Assembly: GCA_943912755.1 (NCBI GenBank)
Contig: CALTWF010000329.1
Location: 20,757-84,756 of the forward strand
From: an uncultured Pseudomonas sp.
Lineage (GTDB): Bacteria; Pseudomonadota; Gammaproteobacteria; Pseudomonadales; Pseudomonadaceae
DNA: 64,000 nt
Direction: 5' to 3'
Position numbers and translations under genes: made by a program. This document shows, piece after piece, positions 27,025-35,460 of this stretch. Under the pieces are notes generated by a model, which made no database searches, had not been told where the DNA came from, and saw nothing but the letters and a program-made list of their open reading frames with translations. Positions within the stretch are counted from its first letter, which is position 1, and each line of letters begins with the position of its first letter.

Positions 27025-27477
27025 TTACATACATTTTAGGACTCTTGATTTGTTTCTGCTGAACCTGTTGTTCTGGACGCAATAGCAAGCGCAATTTAGT
27101 AAGAACATCAGCAATCCAAAGCAGATTGATATGGCGAAAAGCGTTTCACCCAACTCGCCATTACTGTATTTGATTGTTATGTAATTGAATCCTGTATAGA
27201 CCTGCACAACAAAAGCAAAAAGGGCAAACACATTCGGCCAAAACGCATTGCCTTGAAGATAAACATTTTCAGGGCTTTTGTTTGTCAGTTTGATTGAATG
27301 ATAAACAACCATTGGATAAAAGAAGGGAAGAAAGCAGTTTAGGAAAGCGTATTTGTAGATATTGACCATTAGATACCATTCATTGAACGCATTTCTTATA
27401 TAGTCATTGAAGATTAGCGCTCGCTGAGCTTGGTCTAAATCTTTTGCCTCTTGGCGTGTTAAAGGGTGATATGTCAT
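27025..27477 (-). CDS. Polytopic membrane protein, unknown
   Basis: 150 aa from the ATG at 27477. Three or four hydrophobic segments (FLNCFLPFFYPMVVY, FWPNVFALFAFVVQVYTGF, LFAISICFGLLMFLLNCACY) follow a charged N-terminus (TRQEAKDLDQAQRALI). Promoter module 25 nt upstream, no Shine-Dalgarno. It lies beside the giant membrane protein genes. Confidence 0.7.
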   Translation of the reverse strand: MTYHPLTRQEAKDLDQAQRALIFNDYIRNAFNEWYLMVNIYKYAFLNCFLPFFYPMVVYHSIKLTNKSPENVYLQGNAFWPNVFALFAFVVQVYTGFNYITIKYSNGELGETLFAISICFGLLMFLLNCACYCVQNNRFSRNKSRVLKCM

Positions 27478-27487
27478 GTTGAATAAA

Positions 27488-27511
27488 TTTGTTATATTGC
27501 AATTATAGCAC
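27488..27511 (-). promoter_or_regulatory. Element promoter
   Basis: Minus-strand TGCTATAATTGCAATATAACAAAT; -10 at 27,502-27,507. Confidence 0.75.
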
Positions 27512-27522
27512 GACAATGTAAT

Positions 27523-27546
27523 AAAAAAGCGCCACATTGGCGCTTT
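27523..27546 (-). terminator. Rho-independent terminator
   Basis: AAAGCGCCA-CA-TTGGCGCTTT-type stem with six T when read on the minus strand, just after the stop at 27,549. Confidence 0.75.
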
Positions 27547-27548
27547 AA

Positions 27549-30116
27549 TTATATGAGTTTCTTTTTCGTAGATAATTCCATTTCTGTATATACTTGATCT
27601 TCTTTTGTGCTGCCAATTAAAATGACTCTAACAAATACTGATTTTCCTGCCATTTTCATGAAATTTCCGAAAAGAACCATTAGGAATAGAACATAAATTA
27701 CAGCGCCGAAAAGGAAAGTAATTATGCTTGAAAAGTCTGTAATCTGAGGTGTTCTGCCATTTAGCGTCATCATGGAATCAAAACTAACGATTTGATAGAT
27801 GGCTAATGTGTCAATGTATCTTAATGCCATTGTGAACAAAATTGGATAAGTAAATGCACCTAAAAGCGTTACCATTAATAAGCCTACCGGCCTGAAAAAG
27901 CCCTTTTCATCTTGTTCATCTTCATCGTTAATGATTGATCTGAAGAAAGCACCAATGACAGTTACACTTGAAATCAAAAGCATTAATAACAATATGTGAA
28001 TTGATAAAAGCCCCATTGCAACGATAAGAGGAATTCCCAGCATCATCATAAAGCCAATAGACATTAAAATTGTTCCAAGGAAACTGATAGTGTCATTGAA
28101 CTGAGGGTTTGTATAAGCAATAGATAATAATAAAACGTCAGTATCATTTAACTCTGCGCCGTAAGGTGCAAAATTATCTTCAATTGTGTCTTTCAAAAAT
28201 AATGTGCCAACCACTTTTGCAATCAAAGCGCCAGTGCCAAATGAGTTTGAGCCTTCTGTAAAATCTTTCAATGCAGTTCTGATTGCTGCTGTTTGCATTG
28301 TTTTTTGTGCTGGATTTTTGAAAGTCAATCTATTAACAGCAATCCCTGTTTTGATAACGATTCCGCCTACTATAAATGTATAGCCAGTTTTTGATATTGT
28401 GTTTGTGATATTAGAGCACTGTCTGCCGCTTGGACGGTGTGCATCATTAGGATGCGCTAAGCAATCAAAGAAATAATCTAAACCTAAAACACCGTTACCA
28501 TCACTTGTTATCATTTTGAATAATGCAGATTCAAACATTCCAGAAAAATCCTTTTCCTCTATGGCATTTGTTGGAGAATCTAAAAGCCAGTCAATCCCTT
28601 TATTTGTGAACGCATGGTTTATCTTAACAGTGAAAACTTTTTCTCCATTCCTTGCATCAAATGATTCAGATTCCGTGTTGTTGTAAATCGCATTCACTGA
28701 AATTGAATTTAAGAAAAGACGTGCTGGAATTTTGAAAGCGTCAGTCTGAAACTGTTCTTTAATATACTTCCCGAAAATCGTTACCATGTTAGGATTTTTT
28801 AGAGCGTTATCGTTAGCGAGATAATCAAAATATCCAATCGCTTCACCACATATGGTTGGGCTTGAAGAATCAGCGCACATGGTTCTAACGCAATTTCTTA
28901 GATTCTCATCAATTGTGATTGTCTTGTCGAAGTAACTTGTTCCACCATCAACATTGCTGCAAAGCTGAACAGAACGGCTGATTGGGGCCGTAGACATTTC
29001 AACTCCAGGGTAGCGTGCGCCGATCCATGTGGCGTCTTCTCCAATCATTCTTGCTGCATCACGCACCAGATTAGAGACTCCCTTTCTATCAAGCCCAGCA
29101 AGGTTATAAGCGGCTTCATTGCCTCTCTCGAGCCTGTCCTTGTAGTAGATTGCTGGCTCCGTGTTAGGCAATGGTTCGCCCTTCTGAGCTATCGCTGTTC
29201 CCAAGGCCACACCACGGCTGAACAAGAGATTTAGGTATTGCTCAAAAGCCTTGTCTGAGACGGCTTTATAGTCCACTCCTGCGGTTTTGCCCTGAGCTAT
29301 GACCGATGGGCTGATAGCGGCGCTAACTTCTAACAGACAGCCTCCTAACTGGCTTGTAGCGTTGTATGTTGAAGTCGTTTCGTTGTAGTAGACGTTCAGA
29401 TCTATTTCATCAGAAGCTTCGACAGTCGCAATGCACGCACCATATTGAATAGCATTGTATGCCTGCTGGACGCCTTTATTTTTAGGATTTAGCAGTGTGG
29501 TGGATATGAAAGGGCGCTTACTTAACTGAGCTTCTTTGAACAGAAAATATTCAGCAGTTGCTTGGATTCCGTTGTATGCAGCGAACATTCCCAGCGTATA
29601 AAGGTTGATTTTGTTGTTAAATTCAAAATCTTCAAAGCCGGTTTGATTATCTGTTTTTGTTGGTATGAGTGGCATTAACAGAACGCCCATTCCTGAAAGC
29701 ACAAATAGCAATATTGGGCCACGGTCGCTTTTTTCGTGATTACCAGTCGATTTTGCAAAGCCGAATGTGTGTGCGATTTTTGGAATTACGACACTCACAA
29801 TAGGAACCATAGCGAGAGAAATCATGGCTATCAGAATAAGAAATATCTTATACAGTCCACTATTGTAGATGTTGTTATTTTCTTGACATTCGTATTTTGA
29901 TTCATCGCTGAAAAATGGTTTTATTCTTGAGCTTTCTGCGATATTACAGCCTACAAGGGCTTCTGTTATTGTGCTTTGGGGGGATACGGCTTTTTCCTCT
30001 TGTGTATATGTTGCTTCATGATCAGCGATTGCTGAATTATGAATTGTATCTGCAACATCAGCATGAGCTTGTAAAGTAAATACAAGCAATGCTGAAATCA
30101 GAACTCGTTTTATCAT
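27549..30116 (-). CDS. Giant polytopic membrane protein (DotA/TraY- or VirB6-like architecture)
   Basis: 855 aa from the ATG at 30116. An N-terminal signal peptide (MIKRVLISALLVFTLQAHA) is followed by two or three helices (IFLILIAMISLAMVPIVSVVI; ILLFVLSGMGVLLMPLI). A long exposed region of about 400 residues with several cysteines comes next. At least five C-terminal helices follow (from FLGTILMSIGFMMMLGIPLIV). Signal peptide, large periplasmic loop and C-terminal helix cluster match the layout of DotA/TraY and extended VirB6/TrbL channel proteins. I cannot claim sequence homology. Three similar proteins occur in the window. Confidence 0.75.
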   Translation of the reverse strand: MIKRVLISALLVFTLQAHADVADTIHNSAIADHEATYTQEEKAVSPQSTITEALVGCNIAESSRIKPFFSDESKYECQENNNIYNSGLYKIFLILIAMISLAMVPIVSVVIPKIAHTFGFAKSTGNHEKSDRGPILLFVLSGMGVLLMPLIPTKTDNQTGFEDFEFNNKINLYTLGMFAAYNGIQATAEYFLFKEAQLSKRPFISTTLLNPKNKGVQQAYNAIQYGACIATVEASDEIDLNVYYNETTSTYNATSQLGGCLLEVSAAISPSVIAQGKTAGVDYKAVSDKAFEQYLNLLFSRGVALGTAIAQKGEPLPNTEPAIYYKDRLERGNEAAYNLAGLDRKGVSNLVRDAARMIGEDATWIGARYPGVEMSTAPISRSVQLCSNVDGGTSYFDKTITIDENLRNCVRTMCADSSSPTICGEAIGYFDYLANDNALKNPNMVTIFGKYIKEQFQTDAFKIPARLFLNSISVNAIYNNTESESFDARNGEKVFTVKINHAFTNKGIDWLLDSPTNAIEEKDFSGMFESALFKMITSDGNGVLGLDYFFDCLAHPNDAHRPSGRQCSNITNTISKTGYTFIVGGIVIKTGIAVNRLTFKNPAQKTMQTAAIRTALKDFTEGSNSFGTGALIAKVVGTLFLKDTIEDNFAPYGAELNDTDVLLLSIAYTNPQFNDTISFLGTILMSIGFMMMLGIPLIVAMGLLSIHILLLMLLISSVTVIGAFFRSIINDEDEQDEKGFFRPVGLLMVTLLGAFTYPILFTMALRYIDTLAIYQIVSFDSMMTLNGRTPQITDFSSIITFLFGAVIYVLFLMVLFGNFMKMAGKSVFVRVILIGSTKEDQVYTEMELSTKKKLI

Positions 30117-30129
30117 GATTAAATAGATT

Positions 30130-30152
30130 TGTTTAGTGCTATTATAGCATTG
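30130..30152 (-). promoter_or_regulatory. Element promoter
   Basis: Minus-strand AATGCTATAATAGCACTAAACAAA; -10 at 30,141-30,146. A/T leader, no Shine-Dalgarno. Confidence 0.75.
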
Positions 30153-30186
30153 CACTATTCAAATCTATGAGGGTAACGAAAAGTAA

Positions 30187-32877
30187 TTAGAAATTCTTTT
30201 TCGTCATGCCCTTTCCTATATCGGTTAAAACCTTTGTGAATCCAAGTGTGCAAAAGTGAATTGTCAAAAGGAATCCGTCTATCGTATTTAATATCACTTC
30301 TGAGAAAAGATATTCCTGCTGATAGTGTTTCAATAGTGTTTTAATAATTGCCAAAGTCGCATAAAGTGTGGACATTTGGAAAATGAACATAGTGATAAAC
30401 AGAACCGCATAGTTTCTTAACGCTGTGCCAATCACGCCGCTGTTTTGCGCCACTGTATCTACATAATTATTTGTCAATATTGGGAATATCGCTTTCATCA
30501 CAATATCTGTAATGTGCCAGTTTGCAATAAATGCTACTAAAATTGCTGGCTTCACAATGATATTCACAATGATTAATGCCATGAAGTTTTTACAAACTTC
30601 CCATACAGATTGTGCTGTATGCAAAACAATTACTTTGAACATCAAGAAAGCGATGAATAAAACCAGAATGATTGAATAGAAATCTGCGAAAGCGCTTAAC
30701 ATTATGAACGGGAATTTAGCGAGCATTGGAGCAACGAAAGCGAAATATCCACCTATCAATATCAAATAGCTCATTAAAGGAATTACTAAATTTGCTACAT
30801 ATTTGAAGAAGTTTGTGAAGAAAGAGAATGTGCCAGAATTTTTGGCATTGGTCTTTCCTTTATCGCCAACCTTAGCAGTTTCCTTACTCGTTTTAGATTT
30901 AGTCATATTCACGAATTTATCTGCTGCTGTGCCAACAACTGTTGCAGCCAGAACCGTAACAATCCCTTTTTCACCCACATGGATAAGCTGTTCACCATAT
31001 AAAGCCATACCAGTCTGAGCCGAAATTGAGGAATTCATAGCTCTGGTTAAAGAACGGTTTAAGCTTTCCAACTGGAATGTATTAGCGTTTTCAAAGTTCT
31101 TGTTTTGAACAGCATTCGCACTATTACCAATAAAATTTGTTTGTAAAAGCGTTTGAGGATCAGCTACTGGAATAGAGCTTGAAACGGAATAGTCCACATT
31201 CATGAAATTCTTCATGTAGTCATTGATTTTCAACTGGTATGAAGCAACGTCATAATTACCATGCTCTTTTAACCATTCTGCCCTGACATACGAATCTGTT
31301 GCTGTTACATCAAATATTGAAAAGAATGGGCGGTTGCTATAAATTTCTATGTTTTTATTTTGGAATGCTGATTTATCTGCAATCTCTCCATAGCGTTGCA
31401 TAAGTTCATATTTACCTTTTTGTATTACATCTTTTCTTGCCTGTTCTAAATCGTCATCAACGATGGCTGCTCTCAAAGCAGTGTTAATGTTTAAAAGATT
31501 TTCGTAAATTTCAGTTCTTATAGTCTTTAATTCTTCTTGCACAACAGTTTTAGATTTATCTGATTTACCTTCCTCGCCTAATACTTTCCAGTCCTTGTCT
31601 AAACACACTGGTGTTCCTGTCATACGATCTACTAAATACATTTTTGAAGAAATTCGTGCAGAAGGGTTTTCAGCACAAGCGCCTTGAATGGCTGCATAAG
31701 CCATTTTGTCAAAGCGCCCATTGTTAGCCTGTTCGACTATATAATGCTTCAACCAATTTGAACGAACATCATAGAAATACTTCGCAATCGCAGTGTTTAC
31801 TACTGTTTGATATGTGCCTTTCTTTTGTCCTCGTTCATCTATTATGATTTGCAAATCACGCTTCAAAGCATCTGCCTCGGCTGGCAATTTCTCAATACTA
31901 TAATGTGTGCCATATGTTGAATCATATGCAATGTCTGCGAGATAGGAATTTAAAGCTTCACCAGCATTTCCAGTTTTGTAGACTTCTACGCCTCCAAGTC
32001 TGAAAAGGTCTTCGCTTGGACTTTCAGGGTTTTTCTTTATGAACTCAAGATATGTAGCATCAAAATCAACAAGCACGTCTTTGAAATCATCGTATAATTT
32101 GTAATTCGATTTGTTAAGTGTGTTGAATCTGTAATTGTAGAGGTTGCTGTTTATTTTCAATAGAACAGCTTTCTGAAACATGCTATATGTAACAGCGGCA
32201 GATTGAGACATTGTTGTTCCTTTTTCGTAATTATTGTCTCGTTCATCTGAGGTTGCTTTTCTGTATTCCAAATCGCCACGCTGTTGCTGCGCCATAAGGT
32301 TTTGCATTATTAATTGTTCAATTCGTAATTCAATTGGATGCGAAAGGTATAAAAGGTTTTGCGCAATGCTCATGCCATTGGCGATACCCGGTATCAGAAA
32401 CACAAAAGCGAATGCCACATAGCTTAAACTCGCAACATTATATTTAGCTGGTGTTTCCCCATCTGTAAATTCGCCACGTTTCATTGCAAGTAAAACCCAA
32501 ACCACAAGGGCAACAAACATGATCCAGAAAATCCCCAATGCTAATTTCCAAACGACTGCATTAGAAATATTTACAGAAATTTGATTTTCTTCGTCTTGTG
32601 CTTTTTGCTGGTCATTCTTTAATGATTCAACATTGTCTTTAAATTCTTGTGAAAATGTTAATGCGCCAAATTCGCCAAACATTGACGTTGAAACTTGAAT
32701 TGCTTGATTCTGCGGACAGACAGTAGAAGAAAATCCATCAATGTCTTTTCCGTTTTCCAGATACCCGCAATTGGTAATTGCTTTGTCTTGATTTTCAGTT
32801 GCTGCATATGAATGTGATGATATAATGCTCATCAAAAATATAAGCAAAAAAGCTGAAATGTCTTTTGTTAGATTCAT
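30187..32877 (-). CDS. Giant polytopic membrane protein (DotA/TraY- or VirB6-like architecture)
   Basis: 896 aa. A signal peptide (to SHSYA) precedes two N-terminal helices (about 104-132 and 145-170), then a long hydrophilic region of ~500 residues. From about residue 670 there are six or more helices (LVIPLMSYLILIGGYFAFVA; ADFYSIILVLFIAFLMFKVIV; FMALIIVNIIVKPAILVAFI; VLFITMFIFQMSTLYATLAI). The C-terminal cluster resembles channel components of conjugation systems by layout only. It has its own promoter and is in tandem with the 855-aa protein. Confidence 0.75.
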   Translation of the reverse strand: MNLTKDISAFLLIFLMSIISSHSYAATENQDKAITNCGYLENGKDIDGFSSTVCPQNQAIQVSTSMFGEFGALTFSQEFKDNVESLKNDQQKAQDEENQISVNISNAVVWKLALGIFWIMFVALVVWVLLAMKRGEFTDGETPAKYNVASLSYVAFAFVFLIPGIANGMSIAQNLLYLSHPIELRIEQLIMQNLMAQQQRGDLEYRKATSDERDNNYEKGTTMSQSAAVTYSMFQKAVLLKINSNLYNYRFNTLNKSNYKLYDDFKDVLVDFDATYLEFIKKNPESPSEDLFRLGGVEVYKTGNAGEALNSYLADIAYDSTYGTHYSIEKLPAEADALKRDLQIIIDERGQKKGTYQTVVNTAIAKYFYDVRSNWLKHYIVEQANNGRFDKMAYAAIQGACAENPSARISSKMYLVDRMTGTPVCLDKDWKVLGEEGKSDKSKTVVQEELKTIRTEIYENLLNINTALRAAIVDDDLEQARKDVIQKGKYELMQRYGEIADKSAFQNKNIEIYSNRPFFSIFDVTATDSYVRAEWLKEHGNYDVASYQLKINDYMKNFMNVDYSVSSSIPVADPQTLLQTNFIGNSANAVQNKNFENANTFQLESLNRSLTRAMNSSISAQTGMALYGEQLIHVGEKGIVTVLAATVVGTAADKFVNMTKSKTSKETAKVGDKGKTNAKNSGTFSFFTNFFKYVANLVIPLMSYLILIGGYFAFVAPMLAKFPFIMLSAFADFYSIILVLFIAFLMFKVIVLHTAQSVWEVCKNFMALIIVNIIVKPAILVAFIANWHITDIVMKAIFPILTNNYVDTVAQNSGVIGTALRNYAVLFITMFIFQMSTLYATLAIIKTLLKHYQQEYLFSEVILNTIDGFLLTIHFCTLGFTKVLTDIGKGMTKKNF

Positions 32878-32888
32878 GAAATAATAGT

Positions 32889-32913
32889 TTTGTTTAAACC
32901 AATTATAGCATTA
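32889..32913 (-). promoter_or_regulatory. Element promoter
   Basis: Minus-strand AATGCTATAATTGGTTTAAACAAA; -10 at 32,902-32,907. Confidence 0.75.
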
Positions 32914-32946
32914 TGAATTTCGAGATTTTGGGGCTAAGGAATTTAA

Positions 32947-33357
32947 ATGAATATTTTTTATTGCGCAGATTTGAAAGCTAATGCGCTGTCAGTTTTCAAG
33001 AATCATGATTTTGTGTATTTCGCCAGCGTAGATGACGATGGGGTGTATGCAGCACGCTTGGTTGAGCCTGTGATGGACGACAAGCCAGGTCTGCGGCTTG
33101 TCTCGGGCGACTTCGCTATCAGGGTCATCGAGCGCAATGATGAAGCCTCGCTTGGCGTGCGCTTCAAGGATCTGCAGCTCGTTGTGTCTCACGCATCAGA
33201 TAACGTGCCTGTGAAGCTCCAAGGCGCTACGGTTGAGCTTTACCGGGATGGGCCAAAGGTCTTCATTCTATATGGCTGTGATGCTGAGATCAGTGGGTCG
33301 CTGTCTGGCACGTTTGGCGCTGTGATGAAGAAAGCGCCAAGGGCATGGAAGAAATGA
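32947..33357 (+). CDS. Hypothetical protein with SGSLSGTFGAV tail
   Basis: 136 aa, divergent from the 896-aa membrane protein; GGGGCTAAGGA lies upstream. The central part is richer in GC than its flanks (33,010-33,290). Its C-terminal 20 residues (SGSLSGTFGAVMKKAPRAWK) are repeated at DNA level 660 bp downstream without an attached gene. No family is recognised. Confidence 0.65.
   Translation: MNIFYCADLKANALSVFKNHDFVYFASVDDDGVYAARLVEPVMDDKPGLRLVSGDFAIRVIERNDEASLGVRFKDLQLVVSHASDNVPVKLQGATVELYRDGPKVFILYGCDAEISGSLSGTFGAVMKKAPRAWKK
33298..33350 (+). repeat. 53-bp direct repeat, copy 1
   Basis: 48 of 53 positions match 33,961-34,013. It contains the stem TTGGCGCT ... AGCGCCAA and encodes the C-terminus of the preceding protein. 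Confidence 0.85.
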
Positions 33358-33389
33358 TAAGATTTTTATTATCACAAGGAGATTTAAAC

Positions 33390-33920
33390 ATGAGTCAAAA
33401 TGAAAAAGAGAAAATATTTCGTTTGGTTTGCGCATTCGATAAACTGATTGAAACTGAAAAGCCGTATTTAGATCAATGCTTTTCTTACAACGAAATTGTA
33501 GAGCAGATGATTTTTGCAGGTGATACTGCTTGGGTTCTTATAGAAAATATCAAGTCAGCTTTCAGAACTGAACGGAAAAAACTTGTGAGGTTGTTTGGTT
33601 CTGAGCTTTATATTTTCGATAAGGTAACAACTGAAAAGACAATATTCGTTGTGGTTGAGTGTTCAGAGCTTGATGTTCTTGAACAACTTGATTTGCTTAT
33701 GTTCCGTTCAAATAGCTCTTTGAATACGCTTCTGCTCAGTCAAGAAGGTGAGATTGACTGCTTTGATTATTTTCCATTTGACGAATACCGAGCGGCTTTC
33801 TCTAACGATTTCTACGCATCTCAGGTCATGAAATTTGGAGCGTCGTATCTTGCTTCTGACATCTCGAGCAAGCTTGAAGCGATGGACGATGAAACTTTCT
33901 CTACTGCTCATCGGTATTGA
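33390..33920 (+). CDS. Hypothetical protein
   Basis: 176 aa with a strong ribosome site (AAGGAGAT) before the ATG at 33390. Soluble, helical N-terminal half, acidic (FDYFPFDEYRAAFSNDFY). No family is recognised. It begins 33 nt after the preceding stop and probably forms an operon with it. Confidence 0.65.
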   Translation: MSQNEKEKIFRLVCAFDKLIETEKPYLDQCFSYNEIVEQMIFAGDTAWVLIENIKSAFRTERKKLVRLFGSELYIFDKVTTEKTIFVVVECSELDVLEQLDLLMFRSNSSLNTLLLSQEGEIDCFDYFPFDEYRAAFSNDFYASQVMKFGASYLASDISSKLEAMDDETFSTAHRY

Positions 33921-33960
33921 GTTGCTATTTTTTTGGATATTTTTTGATCAAAATTCGGGA

Positions 33961-34013
33961 TCGCTGTCTGGCACATTCGGCGCTGTGATGAGGAAAGCGC
34001 CAAGAGCTTGGAA
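33961..34013 (+). repeat. 53-bp direct repeat, copy 2 (orphan 3' tail)
   Basis: It encodes SGSLSGTFGAVMRKAPRAWK in a frame that is not connected to the gene ending at 33,920. It is either the remnant of a lost gene or a mobile 3' end. Confidence 0.75.
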
Positions 34014-34026
34014 AGCCAAACCTTGA

Positions 34027-34509
34027 AAATTGATGGAAGGGAAGGGCTTAGGTCAAAGAAAACATGACCGTTCGTCGGCTTTTGCTGGCTTGATTTGAGT
34101 GTTTTTTGATCAGAAAAACGGCCTTGGAAAAAATGGAAAAGATATTTTAGGCAAAAACCTTGAAAATGGTTTTAAAGCTAATGCTGGAGGCCGCACGCCT
34201 TAAGGGTTTGCGGCTTTTTTGTGCCTGCTCATAAAATGATCAGTGAGGTGAAAACTGGCAATTTCAAATTCAAGGTTTTTCAGAGAAATTGTTTTCGCAT
34301 TTTCTTGACATTTAGCGTGGATTGACAAATAAAAACGGCATGATATCGTTTGTTCCATCGAAACGCAGACAGCGAAATTTTCGATTCTCTATATCGCATT
34401 GGCAATCGGGCCATTTTCTAAAATCAGTTTCGACACTGAATGCGATTCTCAAAGTCTTAACGAGACTTTCAAATCAGCAATAGTGCTGATTAGCGCATGA
34501 ATCAATATC
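34027..34509. other. Gene-free region: terminator and structured leader
   Basis: 480 bp without a convincing gene. It holds a rho-independent terminator (GCCGCA ... TGCGGC plus six T at 34,190-34,220) and three consecutive hairpins at 34,423-34,490 ahead of the next ATG. Confidence 0.7.
34422..34490 (+). ncRNA. Candidate structured 5' leader, copy 1
   Basis: Hairpin 1 is CAGT-TTCGAC-ACTG, hairpin 2 is AAAGTC-TTAACGA-GACTTT and hairpin 3 is AATCAGCA-ATAG-TGCTGATT. The first two recur at 35,356-35,405 with an identical 22-nt core and a different loop in hairpin 2, which suggests that RNA structure is conserved. It ends 20 nt before the ATG at 34,510. Confidence 0.5.
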
Positions 34510-34854
34510 ATGTCTATTAATAATGTTTTCGCTGCACTCAATTCTGAATCCGTAGTCGGCGTTTATCTGACAAATGAGCAAGTCAGAATTTTCTGTGATC
34601 AGATTGAAGAAGAAATGACGGATGAATCTAAATACTTAGGATTTAGCTTTAACGATAAGGTTGAATTCATCTTCGTTGAAAATGACAATTCATGCAATGA
34701 GCTGATTATTAGAAAGAATGGTAAATCTCACGTCCACAAAATTATCAATTCTATCTATTCAGAACATTTTGATGCGTATGTTTTGACGACTGTTGTTAAG
34801 AAAAAGAATGAATGGAAAGAAGTTTCTCATGTTGTTGAGATTATCACTGAATAA
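34510..34854 (+). CDS. Hypothetical small protein
   Basis: 114 aa (MSINNVFAALNSESVVGVYL), strand-rich, with two runs alternating hydrophobic and charged residues. It follows the structured leader and has no Shine-Dalgarno sequence. Size and strand pattern resemble the small proteins at 34,885 and 36,485-39,004, but the similarity is too weak to claim homology. Confidence 0.6.
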   Translation: MSINNVFAALNSESVVGVYLTNEQVRIFCDQIEEEMTDESKYLGFSFNDKVEFIFVENDNSCNELIIRKNGKSHVHKIINSIYSEHFDAYVLTTVVKKKNEWKEVSHVVEIITE

Positions 34855-34884
34855 TAAAAATAATAAATATTAAAGGGGTTCGTC

Positions 34885-35286
34885 ATGATTGTTAAAAAAC
34901 TTATGTCCATTATTAAAAGAAAAAAGGCCGTATTTCTGCTTTCGGGCAAGCATGAATATTGGTCTGGTGAAATACCTGTTTCTGGTATAGAAACTGATGC
35001 TGATAAGGGTTATAAGATTTTTCATACTTTTGAGCGTGAAAAGAAAGATGGTTGTGTTGGATTTTGCTTGGTTGATTATCACGACCACGGCCAAATTCAC
35101 ATTTACAAGGAATCAGGACAAGAGAATTTGAAAATCCTTGAAGTTAGCAAAGACTTGGCGACAGGCGTTTATAAAATCATCGCTGTTGATAAAAAGGTTT
35201 TGATTGAAGACTATAACCCAAACTTTGATAATTTGAGTTTTTTGCAAGAAAATAATGCACAAACATTTTTTATGATTATGAATTGA
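34885..35286 (+). CDS. Hypothetical protein
   Basis: 133 aa with AAAGGGG upstream. It starts with a short basic segment (VKKLMSIIKRKKAVFLL), then a strand-rich body. No family is recognised. It is the second gene after the structured leader. Confidence 0.6.
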   Translation: MIVKKLMSIIKRKKAVFLLSGKHEYWSGEIPVSGIETDADKGYKIFHTFEREKKDGCVGFCLVDYHDHGQIHIYKESGQENLKILEVSKDLATGVYKIIAVDKKVLIEDYNPNFDNLSFLQENNAQTFFMIMN

Positions 35287-35355
35287 CGTATTGCTTGATC
35301 AATAAAAAACTGAATTTTTTGCTTCACTACTTTGCATCGTCAATTGGGACGTTCT

Positions 35356-35405
35356 AATCAGTTTCGACACTGAATGCAAAACCCAAAGTCTGAAATAGCG
35401 ACTTT
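35356..35405 (+). ncRNA. Candidate structured 5' leader, copy 2
   Basis: 22 nt are identical to 34,422-34,443 (core CAGTTTCGACACTG), followed by AAAGTC-TGAAATAGC-GACTTT. It lies 56 nt before the methyltransferase ATG. Confidence 0.5.
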
Positions 35406-35460
35406 CCTTTTCTGCCACGCTTCACTAACCCGGCATTAAAGGCATTTGTGCTTTTTTCGT

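Noticed and set aside
33835..34026. 63-codon frame ending in the SGSLSGTFGAV tail
   Set aside because: It overlaps the well-supported gene at 33,390-33,920 in another frame; only the tail part is meaningful, as a repeat.
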